Shown one piece after another: positions 1 through 13,500 of a stretch of DNA of 64,000 nucleotides (position 1 is its first letter; each line of letters opens with the position of its first letter). Where the stretch lies: assembly GCA_947683625.1 (NCBI GenBank), contig CANTUR010000642.1, positions 62,001 through 126,000 on the forward strand. Direction: 5' to 3'. The position numbers were made by a program, and so were the translations under genes. The notes below the pieces were generated by a model that had not been told where the DNA came from, did no database searches, and was given only the letters and a program-made list of their open reading frames with translations. The DNA is from Mallotus nudiflorus (Eukaryota > Streptophyta > Magnoliopsida > Malpighiales > Euphorbiaceae).

Positions 1-3000
1 AATTGAAACGAAAGAGGTATGATTCTAAACCAAATGTGGGTTCTTCTTCTTCTTGGAAAACTTCTTGGGGGAAAAAGGATAATAAACCTTTTAACAAGTC
101 AAAAGTGGAAGAAAATAAACCTAAAATTGACTTGGGTAATAAGGGAAAGGGTGAGAATCAACTAGCCCAAACTAGGGGAATCAAATGTTTTAAGTGTTTG
201 GGTCATGGGCACATTGCTAGGGAATGTCCAAATAAGAAAGCTATGATTCTAAGGGATGGTGATATTGAATCGGAGAGTGAGGGGGATAGTGATGATGATA
301 TGCCTTCTTTAGAAGATTGTAGTGATGTTGAATGTGCTAAAGGAGATAATCTTGTTGTTCAAAGAACATTGAGTTTGCAAAATAAACATGATGTCCATAG
401 GGAGCAAAGGGAAAATTTGTTTCATACTCATTGTTTGATTTCTAACAAGTTGTGCAACATGATTGTGGATAGTGGAAGTTGTGCTAATGTAGCAAGCACT
501 TTGCTAGTGGAGAAATTGAAGTTGCCTACTACTAAGCACCCAAGACCATACAAGTTGCAATGGCTTAATGAAAGTGGAGTTGTAAAGGTAAATAAGCAAG
601 TTCTAATTTCTTTTCAAATTGGTAGATATAAGGATGAGGTGTTGTGTGATGTGTTACCAATGTTGGCCGGACATATGTTGTTGGGGAGACCTTGGCAATA
701 TGATAGAAGGGCTAATCATGATGGATTCAAAAATATGTATACTTTGACTATGGATGGAAAAAGGTTTAACCTTGGACCATTAACTCCAAAACAGATTTTT
801 GAAGACCAAATGCGCATCAAGCAACAATATGAAGAAATGGGTTCTTCATTGGGAAATTCTTTGGGAAGGGAAACCTTTGAGAGTAAAGAAAAAGGTGAGA
901 TGAGTGAACCTAAAAATTCCAATTCTCTTGACCAAAATGGGAAACACATGGTGAGAGAAAACAAGGAAGGTTCAAATGAAAGAAAAATGAGTGTTTATGC
1001 AAAAATGAGTGATGTGAAGGAAGCTATGCTTTTGAGGCAACACATGCTTGTACTTATGTACAAGGAGATTTTGCATATTTCTAATGAAATAACCAATGGT
1101 TTGCCTAGTGTTGTTGTTGATCTTTTGCAGGTTTATGAAGATTTATTTCCAGAAGAAATTCCAAATGGTTTGCCACCTAAAAGAGGCATTGAGCACCAAA
1201 TTGATTTCACACCTGGAGCAAGCATTCCAAATAGACCAGCATATAGATGTAATCCGAAGGAGACCAAGGAAATCCAAAAGCAAGTGAGTGAGCTTATGGA
1301 GAAGGGTTATGTTCGTGAAAGCATGAGTCCATGTGCCGTACCCGTCTTGTTAGTGCCTAAGAAAGATGGAACTTGGAGGATGTGTGTTGATTGTCGTGCC
1401 ATCAACAAAATCACGGTGAAGTATAGACATCCCATTCCTAGGCTAGATGACATGTTGGATGAATTGCATGGTTCATATTTGTTTTCAAAAATTGATTTGA
1501 AATCTGGTTATCATCAAATTAGAATGAGAGAAGGTGATGAATGGAAAATAGCTTTTAAAACTAAACATGGTTTATATGAGTGGTTAGTAATGCCTTTTGG
1601 TTTAACTAATGCACCAAGCACTTTCATGAGATTGATGAATCATGTTTTAAGAGCATTCATAGGAAAATTTGTTGTTGTCTATTTTGATGATATCTTGGTT
1701 TATAGCAAAAATTTAGATGAGCATGTACAACATTTGACTTGTGTTTTTGATGTGCTTAGAGAAGAGAAGTTGTATGCTAATCTAAAGAAATGCTATTTTT
1801 GCACTAATGAAATTACTTTTCTTGGATATATTGTCAATGACAAGGGCATTCATGTTGATCAAGAAAAGGTAAAAGTAATTAGAGAATGGCCAACACCCAC
1901 AAGTGTAAGTGATGCAAGAAGCTTTCATGGTTTAGCTAGCTTTTATAGAAGGTTCATTAAAAATTTTTCTACCATAGCTGCACCTTTAACTGAATGCATC
2001 AAAAAGAATGTTGGTTTTAAGTGGGGAATTGAACAAGATAAGGCTTTTAACTTGCTAAAAGACAAATTAAGTTCTGCACCCTTGTTATCTTTGCCAAATT
2101 TTACTAAACCTTTTGAGATTGAGTGCGATGCAAGTGGCATAGATATTGGAGGAGTTTTGATGCAAGAAGGCAAGCCCATAGCATTCTTTAGCGAAAAGCT
2201 AAGTGGAGCAAGTCTAAACTACCCTACATATGACAAGGAGTTCTATGCATTGGTGAGGGTTCTAAGGACATGGCAGCATTACCTTGGTTACAAAGAATTC
2301 ATAATTCACACTGACCATGAGTCCTTGAAGTATCTCAAAGGACAAGGAAAGCTCAACAAGAGACATGCAAAATGGGTGGAATTCATTGAATCCTTTCCGT
2401 ACATCATTAAGTACAAGCAAGGGAAAGAAAATGTGGTGGCCGATGCATTGTCAAGAAGGTATGCCTTGATCTCTAAACTTGATGCAAAATTATTAGGATT
2501 TGAATACATCAAAGATCTTTATTCTAATGATCCTGATTTTGCTAATGTTTATGGGGCATGTGAGAAAGGGGGTTTTGATAAGTTCTATAAGTTTGATGGT
2601 TTTCTTTTTCGGGAAAACAAATTGTGTGTGCCACAAAGTTCTTTAAGAGAGTTACTTGTGAGAGAGGCACATAGCGGAGGTTTAATGGGGCATTTTGGGA
2701 TTAAGAAAACTTTGGATGTGTTGGGTGACCATTTCTTTTGGCCACACATGAAAAGGGATGTTAAGAGAATTTGTGAGAAATGCATTACTTGCAAACAAGC
2801 CAAATCCAAAGCAATGCCTCATGGTTTGTATACACCTCTTACCATACCAAATGAACCTTGGGTAGACATTTCTATGGATTTTGTTTTAGGATTACCTAGG
2901 TCCAAGGGAGGGAGAGATTCCATTTTTGTTGTTGTGGACAGGTTTAGCAAAATGGCACATTTCATTCCATGTCACAAGACGGATGATGCAACCCATATTG

Positions 3001-3956
3001 CCAATCTATTCTTCAAGGAGATTGTTAGGCTACATGGAGTGCCAAGGACCATTGTGAGTGATAGGGATGTCAAATTCCTAAGTCACTTTTGGAAGACTCT
3101 TTGGGGAAAGATGGGGACAAAGCTTTTGTATTCTACAACTTGTCATCCACAAACGGATGGACAAACGGAGGTGGTCAATAGGACACTTTCAACACTTTTG
3201 AGGGCTGTCATCCAAAGAAATCTGAAGAATTGGGAAGAATGTTTGCCACATGTGGAATTTGCTTACAATAGGAGTGTGCATGGTTCAACAAATTGCTCAC
3301 CATTTGAAGTTGTGTATGGATTCAACCCAATGACTCCATTAGATTTGCTACCATTGCCATTGGACAAAGCTAATCTAGAGGGGAAACAAAAAGCTGAGTT
3401 CATCAAGACTTTGCATGAGAGGGTGCGTGCAAACATTGAGAAGAAGACACTCCAATATGAAAAGCAACACAACAAGGGGAGGAAGCAAGTCATTTTTGAG
3501 CCCGGAGATTGGGTGTGGGTGCACTTGAGGAAGGAAAGATTTCCTAACCAAAGGAAATCAAAGCTTATGCCAAGAGGAGATGGTCCTTTTAAAGTGCTTC
3601 AACGCATCAACAACAATGCCTACAAGCTAGAACTTCCAAGTGAGTATGGCAATATTAGTGCTACATTTAATGTTAGTGACTTGTCTTTGTTTGATTTAGG
3701 TGATAAAGATGATGGAGCTGATTTGAGGACAAATCCTTTTGAAGAAAGGGGGAATGATGTGAATCCAAGTTCAAAGCCTAAAGAGATCCAAGATCCATTA
3801 ATGGTACAAGAAGGCCCAATCACAAGGTCCAAGTCCAAGAAGCTTCAAGAAGCCATATTAGGTTTAATTAAGGACATTTGGAAAGCCCAAGAATTTCAGC
3901 CCAATAAGGCATCCATGGAGGCCCAAGGAATAATATTTAACTTGTTTTTGTGTTAA
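1..3956 (+). CDS. Gag-Pol polyprotein of A1 (5' partial)
   Basis: This open frame of 1317 codons (first complete codon at 3) matches residues 269-1585 of the A2 polyprotein. It begins in the basic linker before the gag zinc knuckle (CFKC...H...C, about nt 186-227), then has the aspartic protease motif VDSG, the RT core YFDD (about nt 1680), RNase H (ECDASG...HTDHES), the integrase HHCC finger and a DD35E core, and the GPF motif near the C-terminus. The last 202 nt lie inside the 3' LTR. It differs from A2 by scattered substitutions, for example EWKIAF for EWKTAF and GIDIGG for GIGIGG. No chromodomain is recognisable after GPF. The product would make virus-like particles and copy and integrate the element. 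No inactivating change is visible in the part present. Confidence 0.93.
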   Translation, partial: LKRKRYDSKPNVGSSSSWKTSWGKKDNKPFNKSKVEENKPKIDLGNKGKGENQLAQTRGIKCFKCLGHGHIARECPNKKAMILRDGDIESESEGDSDDDMPSLEDCSDVECAKGDNLVVQRTLSLQNKHDVHREQRENLFHTHCLISNKLCNMIVDSGSCANVASTLLVEKLKLPTTKHPRPYKLQWLNESGVVKVNKQVLISFQIGRYKDEVLCDVLPMLAGHMLLGRPWQYDRRANHDGFKNMYTLTMDGKRFNLGPLTPKQIFEDQMRIKQQYEEMGSSLGNSLGRETFESKEKGEMSEPKNSNSLDQNGKHMVRENKEGSNERKMSVYAKMSDVKEAMLLRQHMLVLMYKEILHISNEITNGLPSVVVDLLQVYEDLFPEEIPNGLPPKRGIEHQIDFTPGASIPNRPAYRCNPKETKEIQKQVSELMEKGYVRESMSPCAVPVLLVPKKDGTWRMCVDCRAINKITVKYRHPIPRLDDMLDELHGSYLFSKIDLKSGYHQIRMREGDEWKIAFKTKHGLYEWLVMPFGLTNAPSTFMRLMNHVLRAFIGKFVVVYFDDILVYSKNLDEHVQHLTCVFDVLREEKLYANLKKCYFCTNEITFLGYIVNDKGIHVDQEKVKVIREWPTPTSVSDARSFHGLASFYRRFIKNFSTIAAPLTECIKKNVGFKWGIEQDKAFNLLKDKLSSAPLLSLPNFTKPFEIECDASGIDIGGVLMQEGKPIAFFSEKLSGASLNYPTYDKEFYALVRVLRTWQHYLGYKEFIIHTDHESLKYLKGQGKLNKRHAKWVEFIESFPYIIKYKQGKENVVADALSRRYALISKLDAKLLGFEYIKDLYSNDPDFANVYGACEKGGFDKFYKFDGFLFRENKLCVPQSSLRELLVREAHSGGLMGHFGIKKTLDVLGDHFFWPHMKRDVKRICEKCITCKQAKSKAMPHGLYTPLTIPNEPWVDISMDFVLGLPRSKGGRDSIFVVVDRFSKMAHFIPCHKTDDATHIANLFFKEIVRLHGVPRTIVSDRDVKFLSHFWKTLWGKMGTKLLYSTTCHPQTDGQTEVVNRTLSTLLRAVIQRNLKNWEECLPHVEFAYNRSVHGSTNCSPFEVVYGFNPMTPLDLLPLPLDKANLEGKQKAEFIKTLHERVRANIEKKTLQYEKQHNKGRKQVIFEPGDWVWVHLRKERFPNQRKSKLMPRGDGPFKVLQRINNNAYKLELPSEYGNISATFNVSDLSLFDLGDKDDGADLRTNPFEERGNDVNPSSKPKEIQDPLMVQEGPITRSKSKKLQEAILGLIKDIWKAQEFQPNKASMEAQGIIFNLFLC
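3741..3754 (+). other. Polypurine tract of A1
   Basis: GAAGAAAGGGGGAA lies directly before the LTR start TGATGTG. It is the expected plus-strand primer site. It sits inside the pol reading frame, which fixes the LTR start upstream of the stop codon. Confidence 0.85.
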
Positions 3957-3990
3957 TAACAATTAGGGTTACATGTAGCCACCATATACA

Positions 3991-4104
3991 AGTTAATAGG
4001 GTAATTAATACTAAGTAATGGCTATTATTATGGGTAGTGGTTACTAAAGTTAATGGGGTAATCAATAATAAGTAATGGCTATTAATGTGGTTAATGGTTA
4101 TTAA
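3991..4104 (+). repeat. Two imperfect 57-bp tandem repeats in LTR U3 of A1
   Basis: Copies 3991-4047 and 4048-4104 both start AGTTAATRGGGTAAT and share AAGTAATGGCTATTA. The same pair lies at the same offset in the other A LTRs (24933-25046, 27521-27634, 33557-33670). It sits about 70 bp upstream of the TATA box, where an enhancer would be expected; that role is inferred. Confidence 0.8.
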
Positions 4105-4175
4105 GGCCATTTAAGAGTAAAAGTAATCCTATGTGTGTGAGTCTATTTTAGTAGTGTGAGCATGGACTTGTACTC

Positions 4176-4183
4176 TATATAAA
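4176..4183 (+). promoter_or_regulatory. TATA box in A1 3' LTR
   Basis: TATATAAA lies 421 bp into the LTR and is conserved in the A2 3' LTR (25118-25125) and both A3 LTRs (27706-27713; 33742-33749). It probably marks the U3/R promoter of the family. Confidence 0.65.
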
Positions 4184-4578
4184 CAAGTCCTTTGCTTTCT
4201 TTTGTAGCATGAATGAATTTGATATATGAATTATAACTTTGTTTGAGTTTTATTGTGAGGAATTTTGTCTTTAATTTCTTGCATAAACTTTGTGACTTAT
4301 CAAGCTTTATTCTAGCTTGTGGTGTCAAAATCTAAATCTTTGTTTTCTTTTTATTTATCAAACTTTCTTGTTTGTGGCATAAGAGGAAATTCAAAGTCTA
4401 TCTTAGTATCTTTATCCTTGTTGGTAAAGGGGTTAAGTAGCATCTATCTTCTTACTTCAATCATTGAACGATCCGAATTTGTGGATTAAATTGGTAATTT
4501 CTAGTTTTCTTTCAATTCAACTTATCATAGTATTCTTGCTATTGGGGAGTTAATTGATGAAACCTACAATTCCCATCA

Positions 4579-7500
4579 GCATGTTTGGGCACACAAATAG
4601 AACTCGTGCAAATTGCGCGCAAATGGTTTTGAAAATGTGATCCTAGTGTTACAACTGCGTATTGACCATCCTAAAATCATATTCCGTCATTCCAAACTCA
4701 TGAATCAAATTGATTGGACTGAATGCACAACTTGTGCACGTTTGCGCATGTTTGAACGCAAAACGTGAACTCGTCAAAATTTGTGCACAAATGGTTTTAA
4801 AGATGTTATCCATTGTTCCAACAGCATATTTACAATGCTAGGTACATATTATAGCTTGTTAAAATCATGAATACAATTGGCATAATTAAATGCACAATTT
4901 GTGCATGTTTCAACACAAAAATAGAACTCGTGCATATTGCGTGCAAATGGTTTTCAAAATGTGATCCCAATGTTACAATTGCGTATTGACCATCCTAAAA
5001 TCATATTCCATCATTCTAAACTCACAAATCAAGTTGGTTTAGTTGAATGCACAATTTGCGCAAGTTTGAACGCAGAATGTGAGAGCTCGTCCAAATTCGT
5101 GCACAAATTGTTTTAAAGATGCTATCCAATGTTCCAATAGCATATTTACAAGACTAGGTACATACTCTGGCTTGTTAAAATCATGAATATGATTGACATA
5201 ATTAAATATAGAACTTGCGCACATTTGTGCATGTTTGCGCATAAAAACAGAACTCGTGCAAATTTCGCGCAAATGGTTTTGAAAATGTGATTCTAATGTT
5301 AGAATTTGCAGATTGACCGTCCTAAATCCATGTTCCACCATTCCAAACCCAAAAATCAAATCGATTTAATTGAGCGAACAATTTGTGCACATTTGCGCAT
5401 GTTTGAACGCGAAATGTCGACTCGTCCAAATTTGTGCACAAATGGTTCTAAATATGTTGTCAATAAACTCGTGCAATTGCATATTTCAAATATTACCAAG
5501 TACGCCTTATAGCTGGTTAGAATCATGAATACAATTGACATAATTAAATGCACAATTTTTGCATGTTTGGGCACACAAATAGAACTCGTGCAAATTGCGC
5601 GCAAATGGTTTTGAAAATGTGATCCCAATGTTACAACTGCGTATTGACCATCCTAAAATCATATTCCATCATTCCAAACTCATGAATCAAATTGATTGGA
5701 CTGAATGTACAACTTGTGCACGTTTGCGCATGTTTGAACGCAAAACGTGAACTCGTCAAAATTTGTGCGCAAATGGTTTTAAAGATGTTATCCATTGTTC
5801 CAGCAGCATATTTACAATGCTAGGTACATATTCTAGCTTGTTAAAATCATGAATACAATTGACATAATTAAATGCACAATTTGTGCGTGTTTCAACACAA
5901 AAATAGAACTCGTGCATATTGCGTGCAAATGGTTTTCAAAATGTGATCCCAATGTTACAATTGCGTATTGACCATCCTAAAATCATATTCCATCATTCTA
6001 AACTCACAAATCAAGTTGGTTTAGTTGAATGCACAATTTGCGCAAGTTTGAACGCAGAATGTGAGAGCTCGTCCAAATTCGTGCACAAATTGTTTTAAAG
6101 ATGCTATCCAATGTTCCAATAGCATATTTACAAGACTAGGTACATACTCTGGCTTGTTAAAATCATGAATATGAGTGACATAATTAAATATAGAATTTGT
6201 GCACATTTGTGCATGTTTGCGCTCAAAAACAGAACTCGTGCAAATTGCGCGCAAATGGTTTTGAAAATGTGATTCCAATGTTAGAATTTGTAGATTGACC
6301 GTCCTAAAGCCATGTTCCACCATTCCAAACCCAAAAATCAAATCAATTTAATTGAGCGAACAATTTGTGCACATTTGCGCATGTTTGAACGCGAAATGTC
6401 AACTCGTCCAAATTTGTGCACAAATGGTTCTAAATATGTTGTCAATAAACTCGTGCAACTGCATATTTCAAATATTACCAAGCACGCCTTATAGCTGGTT
6501 AGAATCATGAATACAATTGACATAATTAAATGCACAATTTTTGCATGTTTGGGCACACAAATAGAACTCGTGCAAATTGCGCGCAAATGGTTTTGAAAAT
6601 GTGATCCCAGTGTTACAACTGTGTATTGACCATCCTAAAATCATATTCCATCATTCCAAACTCATGAATCAAATTGATTGGACTGAATGCACAACTTGTG
6701 CACGTTTGCGCATGTTTGAACGCAAAATGTGAACTCGTCAAAATTTGTGCACAAATGGTTTTAAAGATGTTATCCATTGTTCCAACAGCATATTTACAAT
6801 GCTAGGTACATATTCTAGCTTGTTAAAATCATGAATACAATTGACATAATTAAATGCACAATTTGTGCGTGTTTCAACACAAAAATAGAACTCGTGCATA
6901 TTGCGTGCAAATGGTTTTCAAAATGTGATCCCAATGTTACAATTGCGTATTGACCATCCTAAAATCATATTCCATCATTCTAAACTCACAAATCAAGTTG
7001 GTTTAGTTGAATGCACAATTTGCGCAAGTTTGAACGCAGAATGTGAGAGCTCGTCCAAATTCGTGCACAAATTGTTTTAAAGATGCTATCCAATGTTCCA
7101 ATAGCATATTTACATGACTAGGTACATACTCTGGCTTGTTAAAATCATGAATATGATTGACATAATTAAATATAGAATTTGCGCACATTTGTGCATGTTT
7201 GCGCACAAAAACAGAACTCGTGCAAATTGCGCGCAAATGGTTTTGAAAATGTGATTCCAATGTTAGAATTTGCAGATTGACTGTCCTAAAGCCATGTTCC
7301 ACCATTCCAAACCCAAAAATCAAATCGATTTAATTGAGCGAACAATTTGTGCACATTTGCGCATGTTTGAACGCGAAATGTCAACTCGTCCAAATTTGTG
7401 CACAAATGGTTCTAAATATGTTGTCAATAAACTCGTGCAATTGCATATTTCAAATATTACCAAGCACGCCTTATAGCTGGTTAGAATCATGAATACAATT

Positions 7501-10500
7501 GACATAATTAAATGCACAATTTTTGCATGTTTGGGCACACAAATAGAACTCGTGCAAATTGCGCGCAAATGGTTTTGAAAATGTGATCCCAATGTTACAA
7601 CTGCGTATTGACCATCCTAAAATCATATTCCATCATTCCAAACTGATGAATCAAATTGATTGGACTGAATGCACAACTTGTGCACGTTTGCGCATGTTTG
7701 AACGCAAAACGTGAACTCGTCAAAATTTGTGCGCAAATGGTTTTAAAGATGTTATCCATTGTTCCAACAGCATATTTACAATGCTAGGTACATATTCTAG
7801 CTTGTTAAAATCATGAATACAATTGACATAATTAAATGCACAATTTGTGCGTGTTTCAACACAAAAATAGAACTCGTGCATATTGCGTGCAAATGGTTTT
7901 CAAAATGTGATCCCAATGTTACAATTGCGTATTGACCATCCTAAAATCATATTCCATCATTCTAAACTCACAAATCAAGTTGATTTAGTTGAATGCACAA
8001 TTTGCGCAAGTTTGAACGCAGAATGTGAGAGCTCGTCCAAATTCGTGCACAAATTGTTTTAAAGATGCTATCCAATGTTCCAATAGCATATTTACAAGAC
8101 TAGGTACATACTCTGGCTTGTTAAAATCATGAATATGATTGACATAATTAAATATAGAATTTGCGCACATTTGTGCATGTTTGCGCTCAAAAACAGAACT
8201 CGTGCAAATTGCGCGCAAATGGTTTTGAAAATGTGATTCCAATGTTAGAATTTGCAGATTGACCGTCCTAAAGCCATGTTCCACCATTCCAAACCCAAAA
8301 ATCAAATCGATTTAATTGAGCGAACAATTTGTGCACATTTGCGCATGTTTGAACGCGAAATGTCAACTCGTCCAAATTTGTGCACAAATGGTTCTAAATA
8401 TGTTGTCAATAAACTCGTGCAATTGCATATTTCAAATATTACCAAGCACGCCTTATAGCTGGTTAGAATCATGAATACAATTGACATAATTAAATGCACA
8501 ATTTTTGCATGTTTGGGCACACAAATAGAACTCGTGCAAATTGCGCGCAAATGGTTTTGAAAATGTGATCCCAATGTTACAACTGCGTATTGACCATCCT
8601 AAAATCATATTCCATCATTCCAAACTCATGAATCAAATTGATTGGACTGAATGCACAACTTGTGCACGTTTGCGCATGTTTGAACGCAAAACGTGAACTC
8701 GTCAAAATTTGTGCGCAAATGGTTTTAAAGATGTTATCCATTGTTCCAACAGCATATTTACAATGCTAGGTACATATTCTAGCTTGTTAAAATCATGAAT
8801 ACAATTGACATAATTAAATGCACAATTTGTGCGTGTTTCAACACAAAAATAGAACTCGTGCATATTGCGTGCAAATGGTTTTCAAAATGTGATCCCAATG
8901 TTACAATTGCGTATTGACCATCCTAAAATCATATTCCATCATTCTAAACTCACAAATCAAGTTGATTTAGTTGAATGCACAATTTGCGCAAGTTTGAACG
9001 CAGAATGTGAGAGCTCGTCCAAATTCGTGCACAAATTGTTTTAAAGATGCTATCCAATGTTCCAATAGCATATTTACAAGACTAGGTACATACTCTGGCT
9101 TGTTAAAATCATGAATATGATTGACATAATTAAATATAGAATTTGCGCACATTTGTGCATGTTTGCGCTCAAAAACAGAACTCGTGCAAATTGCGCGCAA
9201 ATGGTTTTGAAAATGTGATTCCAATGTTAGAATTTGCAGATTGACCGTCCTAAAGCCATGTTCCACCATTCCAAACCCAAAAATCAAATCGATTTAATTG
9301 AGCGAACAATTTGTGCACATTTGCGCATGTTTGAACGCGAAATGTCAACTCGTCCAAATTTGTGCACAAATGGTTCTAAATATGTTGTCAATAAACTCGT
9401 GCAATTGCATATTTCAAATATTACCAAGCACGCCTTATAGCTGGTTAGAATCATGAATACAATTGACATAATTAAATGCATAATTTTTGCATGTTTGGGC
9501 ACACAAATAGAACTCGTGCAAATTGCGCGCAAATGGTTTTGAAAATGTGATCCCAATGTTACAACTGCGTATTGACCATCCTAAAATCATATTCCATCAT
9601 TCCAAACTCATGAATCAAATTGATTGGACTGAATGCACAACTTGTGCACGTTTGCGCATGTTTGAACGCAAAACGTGAACTCGTCAAAATTTGTGCGCAA
9701 ATGGTTTTAAAGATGTTATCCATTGTTCCAACAGCATATTTACAATGCTAGGTACATATTCTAGCTTGTTAAAATCATGAATACAATTGACATAATTAAA
9801 TGCACAATTTGTGCGTGTTTCAACACAAAAATAGAACTCGTGCATAATGCGTGCAAATGGTTTTCAAAATGTGATCCCAATGTTACAATTGCGTATTGAC
9901 CATCCTAAAATCATATTCCATCATTCTAAACTCACAAATCAAGTTGATTTAGTTGAATGCACAATTTGCGCAAGTTTGAACGCAGAATGTGAGAGCTCGT
10001 CCAAATTCGTGCACAAATTGTTTTAAAGATGCTATCCAATGTTCCAATAGCATATTTACAAGACTAGGTACATACTCTGGCTTGTTAAAATCATGAATAT
10101 GATTGACATAATTAAATATAGAATTTGCGCACATTTGTGCATGTTTGCGCTCAAAAACAGAACTCGTGCAAATTGCGCGCAAATGGTTTTGAAAATGTGA
10201 TTCCAATGTTAGAATTTGCAGATTGACCGTCCTAAAGCCATGTTCCACCATTCCAAACCCAAAAATCAAATCGATTTAATTGAGCGAACAATTTGTGCAC
10301 ATTTGCGCATGTTTGAACGCGAAATGTCAACTCGTCCAAATTTGTGCACAAATGGTTCTAAATATGTTGTCAATAAACTCGTGCAATTGCATATTTCAAA
10401 TATTACCAAGCACGCCTTATAGCTGGTTAGAATCATGAATACAATTGACATAATTAAATGCACAATTTTTGCATGTTTGGGCACACAAATAGAACTCGTG

Positions 10501-13500
10501 CAAATTGCGCGCAAATGGTTTTGAAAATGTGATCCCAATGTTACAACTGCATATTGACCATCCTAAAATCATATTCCATCATTCCAAACTCATGAATCAA
10601 ATTGATTGGACTGAATGCACAACTTGTGCACGTTTGCGCATGTTTGAACGCAAAACGTGAACTCGTCAAAATTTGTGCACAAATGGTTTTAAAGATGTTA
10701 TCCATTGTTCCAACAGCATATTTACAATGCTAGGTACATATTCTAGCTTGTTAAAATCATGAATACAATTGACATAATTAAATGCACAATTTGTGCGTGT
10801 TTCAACACAAAAATAGAACTCGTGCATATTGCGTGCAAATGGTTTTCAAAATGTGATCCCAATGTTACAATTGCGTATTGACCATCCTAAAATCATATTC
10901 CATCATTCTAAACTCACAAATCAAGTTGGTTTAGTTGAATGCACAATTTGCGCAAGTTTGAACGCAGAATGTGAGAGCTCGTCCAAATTCGTGCACAAAT
11001 TGTTTTAAAGATGCTATCCAATGTTCCAATAGCATATTTACAAGACTAGGTACATACTCTGGCTTGTTAAAATCATGAATATGATTGACATAATTAAATA
11101 TAGAATTTGCGCACATTTGTGCATGTTTGCGCACAAAAACAGAACTCGTGCAAATTGCGCGCAAATGGTTTTGAAAATGTGATTCTAATGTTAGAATTTG
11201 CAGATTGACCGTCCTAAAGCCATGTTCCACCATTCCAAACCCAAAAATCAAATCGATTTAATTGAGCGAACAATTTGTGCACATTTGCGCATGTTTGAAC
11301 GCGAAATGTCAACTCGTCCAAATTTGTGCACAAATGGTTCTAAATATGTTGTCAATAAACTCGTGCAATTGCATATTTCAAATATTACCAAGCACGCCTT
11401 ATAGCTGGTTAGAATCATGAATACAATTGACATAATTAAATGCACAATTTTTGCATGTTTGGGCACACAAATAGAACTCATGCAAATTGCGCGCAAGTGG
11501 TTTTGAAAATGTGATCCCAATGTTACAACTGTGTATTGACCATCCTAAAATCATATTCCATCATTCCAAACTGATGAATCAAATTGATTGGACTGAATGC
11601 ACAACTTGTGCACGTTTGCGCATGTTTGAACGCAAAACGGGAACTCGTCAAAATTTGTGCACAAATGGTTTTAAAGATGTTATCCATTGTTCCAACAGCA
11701 TATTTACAATGCTAGGTACATATTCTAGCTTGTTAAAATCATGAATACAATTGACATAATTAAATGCACAATTTGTGCGTGTTTCAACACAAAAATAGAA
11801 CTCGTGCATATTGCGTGCAAATGGTTTTCAAAATGTGATCCCAATGTTACAATTGCGTATTGACCATCCTAAAATCATATTCCATCATTCTAAACTCACA
11901 AATCAAGTTGGTTTAGTTGAATGCACAATTTGCGCAAGTTTGAACGCAGAATGTGAGAGCTCGTCCAAATTCGTGCACAAATTGTTTTAAAGATGCTATC
12001 CAATGTTCCAATAGCATATTTACAAGACTAGGTACATACTCTGGCTTGTTAGAATCATGAATATGATTGACATAATTAAATATAGAATTTGCGCACATTT
12101 GTGCATGTTTGCGCACAAAAACAGAACTCGTGCAAATTGCGCGCAAATGGTTTTGAAAATGTGATTCCAATGTTAGAATTTGCAGATTGACCGTCCTAAA
12201 GCCATGTTCCACCATTCCAAACCCAAAAATCAAATCGATTTAATTGAGCGAACAATTTGTGCACATTTGCGCATGTTTGAACGCGAAATGTCAACTCATC
12301 CAAATTTGTGCACAAATGGTTCTAAATATGTTGTCAATAAACTCGTACAATTGCATATTTCAAATATTACCAAGCACACCTTATAGCTGGTTAGAATCAT
12401 GAATACAATTGACATAATTAAATGCACAATTTTTGCATGTTTGGGCACACAAATAGAACTCGTGCAAATTGCGCGCAAATGGTTTTGAAAATGTGATCCC
12501 AATGTTACAACTGCGTATTGACCATCCTAAAATCATATTCCATCATTCCAAACTCATGAATCAAATTGATTGGACTGAATGCACAACTTGTGCACGTTTG
12601 CGCATGTTTGAACGCAAAACGTGAACTCGTCAAAATTTGTGCGCAAATGGTTTTAAAGATGTTATCCATTGTTCCAACAGCATATTTACAATGCTAGGTA
12701 CATATTCTAGCTTGTTAAAATCATGAATACAATTGACATAATTAAATGCACAATTTGTGCGTGTTTCAACACAAAAATAGAACTCGTGCATATTGCGTGC
12801 AAATGGTTTTCAAAATGTGATCCCAATGTTACAATTGCGTATTGATCATCCTAAAATCATATTCCATCATTCTAAACTCACAAATCAAGTGGGTTTAGTT
12901 GAATGCACAATTTGCGCAAGTTTGAACGCAGAATGTGAGAGCTCGTCCAAATTCGTGCACAAATTGTTTTAAAGATGCTATCCAATGTTCCAATAGCATA
13001 TTTACAAGACTAGGTACATACTCTAGCTTGTTAAAATCATGAATATGATTGACATAATTAAATATAGAATTTGCGCACATTTGTGCATGTTTGCGCACAA
13101 AAAACAGAACTCGTGCAAATTGCGCGCAAATGGTTTTGAAAATGTGATTCCAATGTTAGAATTTGCAGATTGACCGTCCTAAAGCCATGTTCCACCATTC
13201 CAAACCCAAAAATCAAATCGATTTAATTGAGCGAACAATTTGTGCACATTTGCGCATGTTTGAACGCGAAATGTCAACTCGTCCAAATTTGTGCACAAAT
13301 GGTTCTAAATATGTTGTCAATAGACTCGTGCAATTGCATATTTCAAATATTACCAAGCACGCCTTATAGCTGGTTAGAATCATGAATACAATTGACATAA
13401 TTAAATGCACAATTTTTGCATGTTTGGGCACACAAATAGAACTCGTGCAAATTGCGCGCAAATGGTTTTGAAAATGTGATCCCAATGTTACAACTGCGTA

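Larger units (their letters stand above)
1..4578 (+). mobile_element. Ty3/gypsy LTR retrotransposon A1 (5' part outside window)
   Basis: The element enters the window inside gag and runs through protease, reverse transcriptase, RNase H and integrase to a complete 3' LTR ending in CCCATCA at 4578. Satellite DNA starts immediately after with GCATG, the expected position of the right target-site copy; the left copy is off-window. A1 and A2 belong to one subfamily: both read VDCRAIN in the RT and share LTR variants absent from A3. The coding part has no internal stop, so A1 could be intact, but its 5' LTR and the first roughly 268 codons are not visible. Confidence 0.95.
3755..4578 (+). repeat. 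3' LTR of A1 (824 bp)
   Basis: The LTR starts TGATGTGAATCC and ends ATTCCCATCA. Boundaries come from A3, where a TATTG target duplication flanks exactly these ends. The first 202 bp encode the Pol C-terminus. U3 then carries a 57-bp tandem repeat (3991-4104) and a TATATAAA box (4176-4183). Confidence 0.9.

Noticed and set aside
3951..4578. LTR of family A starting at TGTTAATAAC after the pol stop
   Set aside because: The A3 target duplication and the polypurine tract place the start 196 bp earlier, inside the ORF.
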